In this document: one piece after another, positions 9,013-19,067 of the stretch
How positions within the stretch are numbered: position 1 is the stretch's first letter
How the letters are laid out: each line of letters starts with the position of its first letter
Assembly: GCA_004402895.1 (NCBI GenBank)
Contig: SORT01000007.1
Location: forward strand, 1 to 64,000
Direction of reading: 5' to 3'
DNA length: 64,000 nt
Origin: Fidelibacterota bacterium MT.SAG.3
GTDB taxonomy: Bacteria; Fidelibacterota; SORT01
Made by a program: the position numbers and the translations under genes
Notes under the pieces: generated by a model
Seen by the model: the letters and a program-made list of their open reading frames with translations, nothing else
The model's database searches: none
What the model was told of the DNA's origin: nothing

Positions 9013-10389
9013 TCAACCCGATTGATTAATCACTTTCAGATAGTCTTCCTTAAAGAGGTCCAAACGTCTGATGATACTCCTCCGTTCAAGTTGCAGTTTT
9101 TTAACAATATGCTTATTCGTAAGAAGCGTAAGAGATAAATTCCACATCCGCCAGCGGTATCTCAACTTTTTCATGTAAGCAAGTGACGCAAACCCTATAA
9201 ACGGGAGTGTAAGGAGGAACGAAAGAGCTATGAATGGGGTGAAATACGCATAAACGAGGAAGGTTTCGATTGAGTAGTAGAGCAAAAATCCAATTCCGCC
9301 TCCTATCATAAGTGCGGATGAAGTTTTTGTTTCATCGTAGCCGACTTTCTTACCGATATACTCGGCGAATTTGTACGGAATATAGTTAGTCAGCATACCT
9401 ATGACCCAAATAGGGAAACCGATGATACTCCAAAAAATAATCTTCCAACTTCGTCTGCCTACATTGGCCTTTTTCAGATTGCGCTGAAGTTGTGAATCAT
9501 GCAAATTAAGATTGTCTATTTTTAGTATATAATTTTTTACATCTTTCATGAGAGCATTAACGCCGTCAGGGTTTTTCTCCATATAATAAGTCACTGCATC
9601 AGCGAGTTGCTGACTAAGAAACATATCTTTAAAGATATCGCTTTTTGACTGAAGTTGCTCATCCTCATCAAGATCCACTTTTAAATTTGCCTTATAAATT
9701 TTTTCAAGATCAGTTACAAAGTCATTATATTCACTCTTTTTTACGTTAACAGTGAGTTTAACAAGTTCATCGGATATCCTGTCAGTTAGCTTATGAACGC
9801 CCTCATACTCGTCTTTTTCATAGATATCCTTAAATTCGGAAATAGGAATCGCTCTGCCGAAATTAAGCAATACTTTGCTCCTGAAGCGGTGACGGGCTGT
9901 GAAGTAAAGTCCGAGGGGAATGATGGAGAGATCAAGATTGAAATCATTTTGTTTTTCAGCGCCGAGTGCGATACGGGCAGTCCCGGTTTTCAGTTTGAGT
10001 ACCTTTCGATCGGTCTGACTCGTGCCTTCGGGGAAGATCCCGATACATTTACCCTCTTCCAAGATTTTATACGCCGCCCGGAACATATCTTCATTATTTT
10101 CCATCTTTTCGGGATTGTCCTCGCGCCGATAAACAGGAATAATTCCCATCGCAAATAGGAATTTCGATTTTATGCTGTTTGAGAAAAGGCCCGAATGACC
10201 GATATAATGTATCTTGCGAGGCGTTTTTACCGCAACGACCAAGGCGTCCATGATACTCGATGGATGGTTTGCCGCAATTATCAGAGGACCTTCCTTTGGA
10301 ATATACTCATCACGATGAACTTCCACTTCGTCAAAGAACAATTCGATGGCGAATTTGATTATAAGTTTTATGAGATTGTAAAATATCAT
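9013..10389 (-). CDS. Lysophospholipid acyltransferase family protein (PlsC-like)
   Basis: 458 aa; LIIAANHPSSIMDAL (NHxxxxD-type), GIFPEGTS, C-terminal TM segments. Confidence 0.88.
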   Translation of the reverse strand: MIFYNLIKLIIKFAIELFFDEVEVHRDEYIPKEGPLIIAANHPSSIMDALVVAVKTPRKIHYIGHSGLFSNSIKSKFLFAMGIIPVYRREDNPEKMENNEDMFRAAYKILEEGKCIGIFPEGTSQTDRKVLKLKTGTARIALGAEKQNDFNLDLSIIPLGLYFTARHRFRSKVLLNFGRAIPISEFKDIYEKDEYEGVHKLTDRISDELVKLTVNVKKSEYNDFVTDLEKIYKANLKVDLDEDEQLQSKSDIFKDMFLSQQLADAVTYYMEKNPDGVNALMKDVKNYILKIDNLNLHDSQLQRNLKKANVGRRSWKIIFWSIIGFPIWVIGMLTNYIPYKFAEYIGKKVGYDETKTSSALMIGGGIGFLLYYSIETFLVYAYFTPFIALSFLLTLPFIGFASLAYMKKLRYRWRMWNLSLTLLTNKHIVKKLQLERRSIIRRLDLFKEDYLKVINQSG

Positions 10390-10739
10390 CTTCTAAAATG
10401 GTGTAGCGTGAATATAAGCAGGGGGCGGAGTATTTCAAAACGCATTTAAATAATTAATATTAAACGATAAGGAACACATAAAAAATATCGAATCACAAAA
10501 GTATTGACACTTTTCGGCTTGGGTTATACTTTTACGGCGTTCTGATGTAATAAAGGTGATGAAAAAGGATGGAGAGACATATAAAATATCGGATAGGAAA
10601 CACGCTTGAGAAAAGCTACGCAGCTGTATTTATAGGAATAAAGAAGATAAACAGTGTTAGACATTTCAGGATTGCCTCACGCAGTCTATAATCAGGAAAC
10701 TATTACAACATTAATTAGTAAAAGAAGAGTAGTTTAAGG

Positions 10740-11333
10740 ATGAAACTCGTTATAGCTACCAGAAACGAAGATAAACTTATAGAAATTAAGGAAATATTTG
10801 AAGGGAGCAGTTTTGAACTCAGTTCGTTGAGCGAGTTTCCTCAAGCGCCTGAAGTTGAAGAAACCGGTGATACTTTATTAGAGAATGCCTTATTGAAAGC
10901 AGAAAGTGCCGCGAAGGCAACGGGGCTACCGGCATTAGCGGATGATACGGGTCTTTTCGTTGAAGCGTTGGATGGAGAGCCGGGTGTGCGGTCTTCACGT
11001 TATGCGGGAGAAAATGTATCATACGAAGAAAACCGCGAATTGCTTTTGGAGAACTTGAATAACGTCCCAAAAGCAGAGCGTACGGCGAAGTTTGTAACGG
11101 TTGCAGTATTTGTAGATGAGATTGGACATATAAAAGCAGAGGGAGAAGTGGTGGGATTGATAACAAGCGAACCGAGGGGGACCAACGGGTTCGGCTATGA
11201 TCCCCTCTTCCAATCAATATATTCGGAGAAGACGTTCGGAGAATTGTCGCGATCAGAAAAAAGAGCATTTAGCCACAGGGGAAAAGCATTCGAGGAGATG
11301 CTGCGAATATTGGATACCAAGTTTATAAAATAA
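10740..11333 (+). CDS. rdgB: XTP/dITP diphosphatase (RdgB/HAM1 family)
   Basis: 197 aa; VIATRNEDKLIEIKEIF, ALADDTGLFVEALDGEPGVRSSRYAG, GTNGFGYDPLF, SHRGKAFEEM. Confidence 0.95.
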   Translation: MKLVIATRNEDKLIEIKEIFEGSSFELSSLSEFPQAPEVEETGDTLLENALLKAESAAKATGLPALADDTGLFVEALDGEPGVRSSRYAGENVSYEENRELLLENLNNVPKAERTAKFVTVAVFVDEIGHIKAEGEVVGLITSEPRGTNGFGYDPLFQSIYSEKTFGELSRSEKRAFSHRGKAFEEMLRILDTKFIK

Positions 11334-11399
11334 GAATAGGAGGGACTATAGAGAAATAATGATACGATGAGTGCGACATAAAAGCCGCATTCAAAAAAA

Positions 11400-14300
11400 A
11401 TGAATAAAAATATTAAAAACAACAACAAAAGCGGCAAACGGAGATTCTTTACTGAGTGTCGCTGTTATATAATACTGTTGGTTCTGTCCATGCTTCAGGT
11501 TCCGGCGCTTCTTGCACAGGAAAATGAACAGTTATCAATCTATCCTATCCCCGGATTTGTTCCGCTGTTCAAAGAGAGTTTTCAAGCGCTATACTGGTCT
11601 CCTCACGATTCTAATATTGTGATCGATGGCGCTATACTGCCTTTAAAATCACCCTTGATCAAATCGACAGTAAAGATGGATTCTTCCGGAACATATTTTA
11701 TATTTCGAAGAACGTATCGGGGGAAAGATATTCAGGCTCCGACCATCATAAGCCGATCGGATTATTATTTGCTCGCCAAGGATCATACTTTTTTAGAATT
11801 TTGGACGGAAAGATTAGAGGAAGTGATAAGACGAGAGAGAGAAGCGGGACGTGGAGGGGCTATCGAAATCGTCGGCGGAACGATTGCGGGACAGGACGTA
11901 GCGCTGCGGGTGACCGGTAATATCAATATAAAAGGTGGTATTCGAAACGAAAGCAGGAGTACGGTCGCCCTGAATTTTGCAGAGAACCAGAACACTTCCT
12001 TTAAGCTTGACCAAAAGCAACAATTCAACATTGAAGGAACAATTGGTGATAAGATAAGCTTGCTTGTCGACCAGGATTCCGAAAGGGATTTTGAGTTTGA
12101 AAACGCATTAAAAATTCATTACGTAGGAAATGAAGATGAAATCATTAAACGAATAGACGCAGGCAACATCGATCTCTCTCTTCCGGGAACTCAATTTGCC
12201 GTATCGGGTGGGCGCAATCAAGGCTTATTCGGGTTAAAATCACTAATGAAGATCGGTGGTATGGAAATTACATCAATTGCGAGCGTTGAAAGAGGAAAAA
12301 AACAAAAGCTGACATTGGATGGCGGAGCGACTTCACAGGTGAAAAGGATAGACGATTATGGTTATATGAGAAACACATATTTCTTTCTCGATTATTTCTA
12401 TAGAAATAGTTTCTATCCAACTATAGAAACTTTATTCCGCGCTAAACCTGCGAACAGGAGAATTCAAAATATAGAGGTTTATCTGACTGCCGGAGGCACT
12501 GAAACAGGAAGCTTCGAGGCGATAGCCGTACCCGATCCGAATTCCCCAGAGCAAATTGAAAATTTTGAAGATTTCGGAGGTATAAAGCAGCGATTCAAAC
12601 GATTGATAAAAAATATAGATTACGAAGTAAGCGAAAATCACGGCTTCATCAGAATGAATTCATATATGAGCAAGGATGATGTTCTTGCGGTAAGCTATAT
12701 CGATTTTGGAGGAGATGTCTACGGTGGACAAAGTGTGACTCTTGAAGGAGACACTGCCGAATTGGCTGTATTGAAACTCATAAAGGGTCGGAATCCATTC
12801 CCTTCAGATACAACATGGAATTTGGAATTCAAAAATATCTATTATCTCGGAGCAACAAATATAAACAATGAGGGATTCGAATTAAAAATCGTCGATGACC
12901 GTTCCTCAGGAGAGCCGCAAGAGAGAAATTCAGAGGGCATAAATTTTCTTCAGTTATTCGGTCTTGACTCCCTTGATGTTAACGGTAAATCACAACCAGA
13001 CGAAATTTTCGATATAGACAGTGACGCTATAATCAATTTACAACGAGGAGAGTTATGGTTTCCGGCTCTGAGACCGTTTTATACTCCAAAGGCATTAGAC
13101 TCGAGTTTTTACAGTCAGGCTATTTATGACAAGACCATACCGACAGAACGGCAAGCCGCAAGCAAATTTAAAATTATTGTCTCTTATAAAAATCGCTCAT
13201 CTACAATAAGCCTCGGTTTAAACTTTATTGAGGGAAGCGAAGAGGTTACATTGGACGGTGTAGTGCTCAATAGAGGATCAGACTATACTATAGAAACTTT
13301 CACGGGGCAGTTGACCCTTCTAAAGGAAGGCGCCACCGATCCGGGAGCCAACTTGGAAATAAAATACGAAAATAATCAGCTCTTTCAATTGGACAAGAAA
13401 TCACTTTTGGGAACGAGGGCGGAGTATCGCTTTGGGGAGAATTCATTTTTCGGTGGAACATTTCTTTATTACAGCAAGAGTACAATAGACCGGAAGGTGA
13501 GAGTCGGTGAAGAACCGATACGAAATATGCTGTGGGATTTTAATGGTAAATATTCGGCGAAACCTAATTTTATCTCAAGGGGCGTGAATGCTCTTCCCTT
13601 AATTAAAACCAATCAACCTTCTTCGTTCAGCATGGAAGGCGAGATCGCAAGGATAATTCCGAATCCTAACACACTGAACAGTTCTGAAACGGGTGACAAT
13701 CAGGGAGTAGCATATTTAGATGATTTTGAAGCAAGTAAGAGAATCACATCTCTGACTATAACGCGAAAACATTGGTATAAAGCATCTCCTCCGGATTTTA
13801 AGACGGATGATGAGAGAGCATACACCTACTGGTACAATCCATTTGACCGTGTGTTAACCACAGATATTTGGAAGGACAGGGATACCGGAAATCAGGCGGG
13901 AAATCTGTTCACTGACGTACTGAACATAGTCATCGATACAGAAAAAAACCAGAGAGATGTAGCAGATAGCACCATTGCTCAAGAGCAACGATGGGGAGGC
14001 GTTATGAGAGCGCTCCCCGCGAGTTTTTTCGACCAAACCCAGACCAAATTTATTGAGATATGGATTAGAGGTAGCAATGGACAGGTCAATTTGGATATCG
14101 GCCATATTAGCGAAGATGCAAATGATGACAACATATACAATACGGAAGATATACCTGTGGCCGGAACTATCGGTAACAATATAGTTGATGAAGGTGAGGA
14201 TACAGGACTCGACGGATTGGCTGACGAGGATGAGGAGGGCTATGATCCGGACTCTAATCCGGATCCAAATGCGGATAATTGGATTTTTGATTCCAACATC

Positions 14301-17300
14301 AGACCGCTCGATTATCGTAGAATAAACGGAACAGAGGGAAACCAGAATGATGAAGGAGGGAGAATCCCTGACAGTGAGGACCTCAACAGGAACACATTTC
14401 TTGACACGAGAAGCGATTATTTTGAGTACTCGTTCTGGCTTGATGGCAGAGACGATCATCTCGTTGCAGGAGGGGATAAAAAAAACTGGCGCCTTTTCCG
14501 GCTACCGATAAATTCATACAATTATAAATCAGGCGCAAACGTTAATTTTCAAAATATACAATACGTTAGAGTTTGGGTAACAGGTCTAACAGGTGAGAAA
14601 CTTGTTCAGATAGCGACTATTGAAATGGTCGCGAATGAGTGGCAGGAGTTAGGAGTAAAACGTAAAGGTTTTTCCGAGTTTGACAAGGAAGATTCCGCCT
14701 TTGCAATTACGGTGGTGAATACGGAAGATAACAGCGATATCTATGACGGAAAGAGAGCGAATGGAGACCCGAGTCTCCAACCTCCTCCTGGAGTTGAGGG
14801 AGTTGAAGACCGGATAACAAGGGTAAGAGCGAAAGAACAATCGTTAGTTCTAAAATTTGATGATCTACCTCCGGGAGCTATCGGAGCAGCAAGGAAGGTA
14901 TTTTTCAACGAGCAGGATATAATAAGATACGGAAAGCTCAAGATGTTTGTTCACGGTGATAAACATTTCGGCAAAGACAGCTCTTCGGTAGAGTTTTTCA
15001 TGAGGTTAGGGCGAAATGATGACAGTTACTATGAGATATCGGAACCGGTTTATCCAGGGTGGGACGAACGGAATTTTATCGAGATCGACTTGGATCTGTT
15101 GACGCGGCTGAAACTGCAAGAAGGAGACTCATTCAACATCGGGCAAGGGAAAAAGGTACGAATAGTAAATTCTCCATCCTTAACGAGACTTCGACAGATT
15201 GTAGTCGGAATAAGGAATAAACATAAGGTGGCGCCGATATCAGGTCAGATCTGGCTTGATGAACTTCGTGTGTCTGAAATCAGCAGAGAAGGAGGAATCG
15301 CGGCGCGCGGAAGCGCAACACTCAAAATTGCCGACATTGGAAACGTGAGTTTTAGTGTAACAAAGCAAGATGCCGATTTTCATCGAATCCAAGAAAAAAT
15401 CGGTAAGGCGGGTGGAAGAGTGGAAAATTTTTCGTATAGGTTCAACAATACATTTCAATCGAACAAACTCCTGCCTTCTCGATGGGGACTTGCAATTCCG
15501 ATATCCTTTAACATAAGCCGTTCTGTTAAGACTCCCAAATACCTTCCGGGGACAGATATTAGGGTACAGGGAGCTGCTCCCGATTCTATTAAAAATCTTA
15601 ATCTCCAAAAGACCTTTAAAATATCGTTCAAGAAGAACAGCAAATCACGCTCAAAGCTCATAAAATACAGCTTGGATAAATCTTCGGCCAATTTAAATAT
15701 TGTAAATAAAAACGGGAGCAGCAACCAAATTGCAAAGAAATTTTCAACTGGATACAATGGAGGATATGCTTATAATTTACCTATAAAGCGTAAATCAAAA
15801 ATAAAGCCATTTTTCTGGGTTAGACCCCTTCCCTGGCTTGGTAAGAAAATAGGAGATGAAAAATTTAATTATTATCCGAATTCGCTTAACTGGAATATAA
15901 AAGCGACCGAATCGAAGAGTAATAATGTTCCACGTCGCGGAGTTCCAACAGAATCCTATAAATTTAACATGGTAAGGGGCTTCAAAACGGGCTTTCCTAT
16001 ATTTAAATCGGTAACTCTCAATTATGGAAGGGGATGGACAAACGATCTAAGTGAATTGAGACAGAGAAAATCTGATCTGTTTTCAGGGGATTTCGGAATT
16101 CTCACGAATGGAAATGAAAATTTCTCGACAAAGTGGAATCCCAAAATTTTCGACTTTATGTCAACAAGCTTTGGCTACAGTAGTACGTATCGACTTCAGA
16201 TTCAGAGGGTAGACACATTGAGTAGAAACAATGTGAGCAGTCAAAATCAGTTTAACGCGAATTTAAATTTTAATCTGAAGAAATTCATGTCAATATTCGC
16301 CAAAGAGGATACTAAGCCTAAAAAAGGAAAGAGTAAAAAACGGTCAAGCCGGCGCTCGACGAGAGGTAGAGGGAAGAAATCCCAAAAAGACGAAACAAGC
16401 AAAAAGCAAAAAAATAATCCAACTATCGGCGAACTCTTGACATCACTTTCGAAAAAATTACAACCGGTGAATTTTACTTATTCTAAAAACAAAAACATAT
16501 CAAACCCCGCCTTGTTAGGAGAACCGGGATATGCTTATAAATTAGGTTTCACCGAGGATCCAAATGTAGAAAGAGATCCACGTGTTGTTGCTGAAGACCG
16601 GAAGGGAGAAACAACTAATTTTTCTACTCGAAGCGGACTGAATATAAGCCGGAATTTTACAGTCAATTTATCCTACAGTCAAAACGAACGAAGAAATCGA
16701 ACTTCTTCAAGTAATTTGAATATAACGAAGACGAGAGATTTTTTCCCGATAGGCGTAACAGGAAGAGACGGTTTCCCTTTTCCAAACTGGAACTTTCGAT
16801 TGTCGGGTCTTGAGAAACTACCGATATTTACTAAGTTTACTAAAAGCGTGAGCCTTGAGCATGGGTTCGGAGGGAAGGAAAATAAAAAGGGATTGGAGAC
16901 CATCAGATTTATACAAGAAACAAATACGGATTCTATATCAATGGAGATAACGGGTGTGGATTATTCTAAATCATGGCAACCGCTTGTAGGTATGACCTTT
17001 AATTTCAAAAAGAATATTTCTGCTACATTCAGGTATAACAAATCATCATCAATATCAAATTATTTCGGTGGAATAAGAGAAGGCACTCAACTTCAAAATA
17101 CATCTAATATTTCTTTAACCGCAAACTACTCCAGACGTGGAGGGCTCAATATTCCTCTTGTTTTCTTAAAGGATTTAAAACTCGATAACCAGGTATCGTT
17201 CTCCCTGACCTATGATAACGGTAAGAGTGAAACGCTTACGAGAACAGGTTCAACTGAAGGAGAATTCGCTCCTATTAATCTCTCCAGAAGATGGAGCTTA

Positions 17301-17438
17301 AATCCGCAAATGACTTACTCTTTCAGCTCTAAATTGAATGGAGGTGTATTCTTTGAATTCGGAAAGACAGAGACAATACAGGGCTCTACAAGTTTTAGGG
17401 ATTTTGGCGTCACGGTGAACATTGCTATCAGGGGGTAA
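11400..17438 (+). CDS. sprA: Cell surface protein SprA / type IX secretion outer-membrane translocon
   Basis: 2012 aa exported protein; VAYLDDFEASKR, DEGEDTGLDGLADEDEEGYD, IWLDELRVSEISREGG and long C-terminal beta-rich barrel typical of SprA. Confidence 0.92.
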   Translation: MNKNIKNNNKSGKRRFFTECRCYIILLVLSMLQVPALLAQENEQLSIYPIPGFVPLFKESFQALYWSPHDSNIVIDGAILPLKSPLIKSTVKMDSSGTYFIFRRTYRGKDIQAPTIISRSDYYLLAKDHTFLEFWTERLEEVIRREREAGRGGAIEIVGGTIAGQDVALRVTGNINIKGGIRNESRSTVALNFAENQNTSFKLDQKQQFNIEGTIGDKISLLVDQDSERDFEFENALKIHYVGNEDEIIKRIDAGNIDLSLPGTQFAVSGGRNQGLFGLKSLMKIGGMEITSIASVERGKKQKLTLDGGATSQVKRIDDYGYMRNTYFFLDYFYRNSFYPTIETLFRAKPANRRIQNIEVYLTAGGTETGSFEAIAVPDPNSPEQIENFEDFGGIKQRFKRLIKNIDYEVSENHGFIRMNSYMSKDDVLAVSYIDFGGDVYGGQSVTLEGDTAELAVLKLIKGRNPFPSDTTWNLEFKNIYYLGATNINNEGFELKIVDDRSSGEPQERNSEGINFLQLFGLDSLDVNGKSQPDEIFDIDSDAIINLQRGELWFPALRPFYTPKALDSSFYSQAIYDKTIPTERQAASKFKIIVSYKNRSSTISLGLNFIEGSEEVTLDGVVLNRGSDYTIETFTGQLTLLKEGATDPGANLEIKYENNQLFQLDKKSLLGTRAEYRFGENSFFGGTFLYYSKSTIDRKVRVGEEPIRNMLWDFNGKYSAKPNFISRGVNALPLIKTNQPSSFSMEGEIARIIPNPNTLNSSETGDNQGVAYLDDFEASKRITSLTITRKHWYKASPPDFKTDDERAYTYWYNPFDRVLTTDIWKDRDTGNQAGNLFTDVLNIVIDTEKNQRDVADSTIAQEQRWGGVMRALPASFFDQTQTKFIEIWIRGSNGQVNLDIGHISEDANDDNIYNTEDIPVAGTIGNNIVDEGEDTGLDGLADEDEEGYDPDSNPDPNADNWIFDSNIRPLDYRRINGTEGNQNDEGGRIPDSEDLNRNTFLDTRSDYFEYSFWLDGRDDHLVAGGDKKNWRLFRLPINSYNYKSGANVNFQNIQYVRVWVTGLTGEKLVQIATIEMVANEWQELGVKRKGFSEFDKEDSAFAITVVNTEDNSDIYDGKRANGDPSLQPPPGVEGVEDRITRVRAKEQSLVLKFDDLPPGAIGAARKVFFNEQDIIRYGKLKMFVHGDKHFGKDSSSVEFFMRLGRNDDSYYEISEPVYPGWDERNFIEIDLDLLTRLKLQEGDSFNIGQGKKVRIVNSPSLTRLRQIVVGIRNKHKVAPISGQIWLDELRVSEISREGGIAARGSATLKIADIGNVSFSVTKQDADFHRIQEKIGKAGGRVENFSYRFNNTFQSNKLLPSRWGLAIPISFNISRSVKTPKYLPGTDIRVQGAAPDSIKNLNLQKTFKISFKKNSKSRSKLIKYSLDKSSANLNIVNKNGSSNQIAKKFSTGYNGGYAYNLPIKRKSKIKPFFWVRPLPWLGKKIGDEKFNYYPNSLNWNIKATESKSNNVPRRGVPTESYKFNMVRGFKTGFPIFKSVTLNYGRGWTNDLSELRQRKSDLFSGDFGILTNGNENFSTKWNPKIFDFMSTSFGYSSTYRLQIQRVDTLSRNNVSSQNQFNANLNFNLKKFMSIFAKEDTKPKKGKSKKRSSRRSTRGRGKKSQKDETSKKQKNNPTIGELLTSLSKKLQPVNFTYSKNKNISNPALLGEPGYAYKLGFTEDPNVERDPRVVAEDRKGETTNFSTRSGLNISRNFTVNLSYSQNERRNRTSSSNLNITKTRDFFPIGVTGRDGFPFPNWNFRLSGLEKLPIFTKFTKSVSLEHGFGGKENKKGLETIRFIQETNTDSISMEITGVDYSKSWQPLVGMTFNFKKNISATFRYNKSSSISNYFGGIREGTQLQNTSNISLTANYSRRGGLNIPLVFLKDLKLDNQVSFSLTYDNGKSETLTRTGSTEGEFAPINLSRRWSLNPQMTYSFSSKLNGGVFFEFGKTETIQGSTSFRDFGVTVNIAIRG

Positions 17439-17442
17439 TTAT

Positions 17443-18357
17443 TTGAAGTTATCAGTCTCAGCAATGCTTAGTTTTCTATTTGTTCTGATCCTGTTTTCCT
17501 GCGGCGGAAATAAACCGGATTTTGATGGAGACAGCGCATTTGGCTATCTCGTAAAACAGTGTGATTTCGGTCCTCGAAATCCTGGTTCGAGGGGTCATAA
17601 AAATACGCTTAATTATTTGTTAACTGAAATGAGAACTTTTGCGGACAGTGTAAAGGTTCAAAAATTCACCCATTTTGATAACGGAACGGGTGAATCGCTT
17701 GAATTGACAAATATCATCGCATCATTTGGAGTTTATGATGCTAATCGGGTTTTGTTAGCGGCTCATTGGGATACAAGACCACGTTCGGATCAGGATATAG
17801 TTCCCTCGAAAAGAAATCAGCCGCTACTTGGCGCAAACGACGGTGCAAGCGGAGTAGCTGTGTTATTAGAGCTGGCGAAAGTATTTAGTGAAAACCCTCC
17901 TCCTATCGGTGTCGATCTGATTCTCTTTGATGGCGAAGATTTCGGAGAAGAGGGCGACTTAGACAGGTACTTTCTCGGTTCGAGACATTTCGCAAAGAAC
18001 TTCACGGGGCAAAAACCAAAGTGGGCGATTATTATAGATATGGTCGGGGACGCTGAACTCGAGCTGCCGATAGAACGGTATTCTTTTGAGCGAAATAAGA
18101 AATTGGTCGAAAAAGTGTGGGATGCGGCAGAGAGAGCAGGAGCGTCACAGTTCAAGCGAAGATTGGGAAGCTATGTTCAAGATGATCATCTTATGCTATA
18201 CGAATATGCCGGTATCGCAGCGATAGATATTATTGATTTTGATTATGTCCGCGGCGGTATAAATCTCTGGCACACATCCCTTGATACCCCGGAGATGTGC
18301 AGTCCTGCAAGCCTCGCCGCGGTCGGAAGGACGCTGATAGAGCTTATTTATGAATAG
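17443..18357 (+). CDS. M28-family glutaminyl-peptide cyclotransferase-like lipoprotein
   Basis: AAHWDTRPRSDQD, LLGANDGASGVAVLLELA, LILFDGEDFGEEG, QDDHLMLYEYAGIAAIDIIDFDY, LWHTSLDTPEMCSPASL; lipobox LFSC-GG; start TTG 17443 after a GGGGG tract preferred over 17422. Confidence 0.85.
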   Translation: MKLSVSAMLSFLFVLILFSCGGNKPDFDGDSAFGYLVKQCDFGPRNPGSRGHKNTLNYLLTEMRTFADSVKVQKFTHFDNGTGESLELTNIIASFGVYDANRVLLAAHWDTRPRSDQDIVPSKRNQPLLGANDGASGVAVLLELAKVFSENPPPIGVDLILFDGEDFGEEGDLDRYFLGSRHFAKNFTGQKPKWAIIIDMVGDAELELPIERYSFERNKKLVEKVWDAAERAGASQFKRRLGSYVQDDHLMLYEYAGIAAIDIIDFDYVRGGINLWHTSLDTPEMCSPASLAAVGRTLIELIYE

Positions 18358-18441
18358 CCGACTAATCATCATAATTTCATCTGAACAAATAAATCAGTAT
18401 ATTACCGCTTGTTGATTTATTAAAATTGAATATTAAAACAG

Positions 18442-19023
18442 ATGTCATTGAGAGAAGATATAGCAGGTTATGCGCTCACTAAATTTTCCCGTAACAAGGG
18501 GAAGAAGAGATCTCAACTCTCTATCGGCAGAAGCATAGAGAAGAGTTCAGGCGTTTTACTCTGCCTGCCGGAAGATCATAACCAATTCAGGATTGCAAGG
18601 TATGTATTCAAAGGGGTGCTGGAGTCCCCCGTTTCAAAACGTATAACCGTGCTAATGCATGAAAGTGTTGAAGCGGATTATCGAATAAAAAGTAACGCTC
18701 GTAAAATCGTGATAAGAGAGACCGATCTCGGATTTTGGAAAATCCCCAAACCTTCATGGATAATTGAACAGGGGTTTTCTACCTATGACTTGATAGTGGA
18801 CCTTAACACAAATTATCATTTATACGCAGCATATCTGTCGATGAAATTGGGAGACGGACTGATCATAGGCTTTGCATGGGAAGGCGCGGATGAGTTTTAT
18901 AATGTGCTGCTTGAAATGAAAGAAACCAATTCGAGTTTAGAGAATACTTACAGAACCATAAGGGATGAATATACTAACCTGATACCGCTTGAAAATCTGA
19001 AACTCTCAAGCAGGGCGAAATAG
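18442..19023 (+). CDS. Hypothetical protein (possibly DUF6913-like)
   Basis: 193 aa ORF between the cyclase-like gene and glmU-like gene; family assignment tentative. Confidence 0.7.
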   Translation: MSLREDIAGYALTKFSRNKGKKRSQLSIGRSIEKSSGVLLCLPEDHNQFRIARYVFKGVLESPVSKRITVLMHESVEADYRIKSNARKIVIRETDLGFWKIPKPSWIIEQGFSTYDLIVDLNTNYHLYAAYLSMKLGDGLIIGFAWEGADEFYNVLLEMKETNSSLENTYRTIRDEYTNLIPLENLKLSSRAK

Positions 19024-19067
19024 TTGAACGGATACACTAACCCGGCAAAGGAGCTATTGGGAATCCT

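Noticed and set aside
10504-10530. TTGACA ... TATACT promoter-like pair upstream of rdgB
   Set aside because: Spacer is only 15 bp and no downstream start site is defined; too weak to list as a feature.
10569-10691. 40-aa ORF MERHIKYRIGNTLEKSYAAVFIGIKKINSVRHFRIASRSL in the 10390-10740 intergenic region
   Set aside because: Short, no recognised family and no convincing RBS; conservation evidence would be needed.
13854-14459. 201-aa minus-strand ORF within sprA
   Set aside because: Antisense to a coherent SprA reading frame, no RBS or domain.
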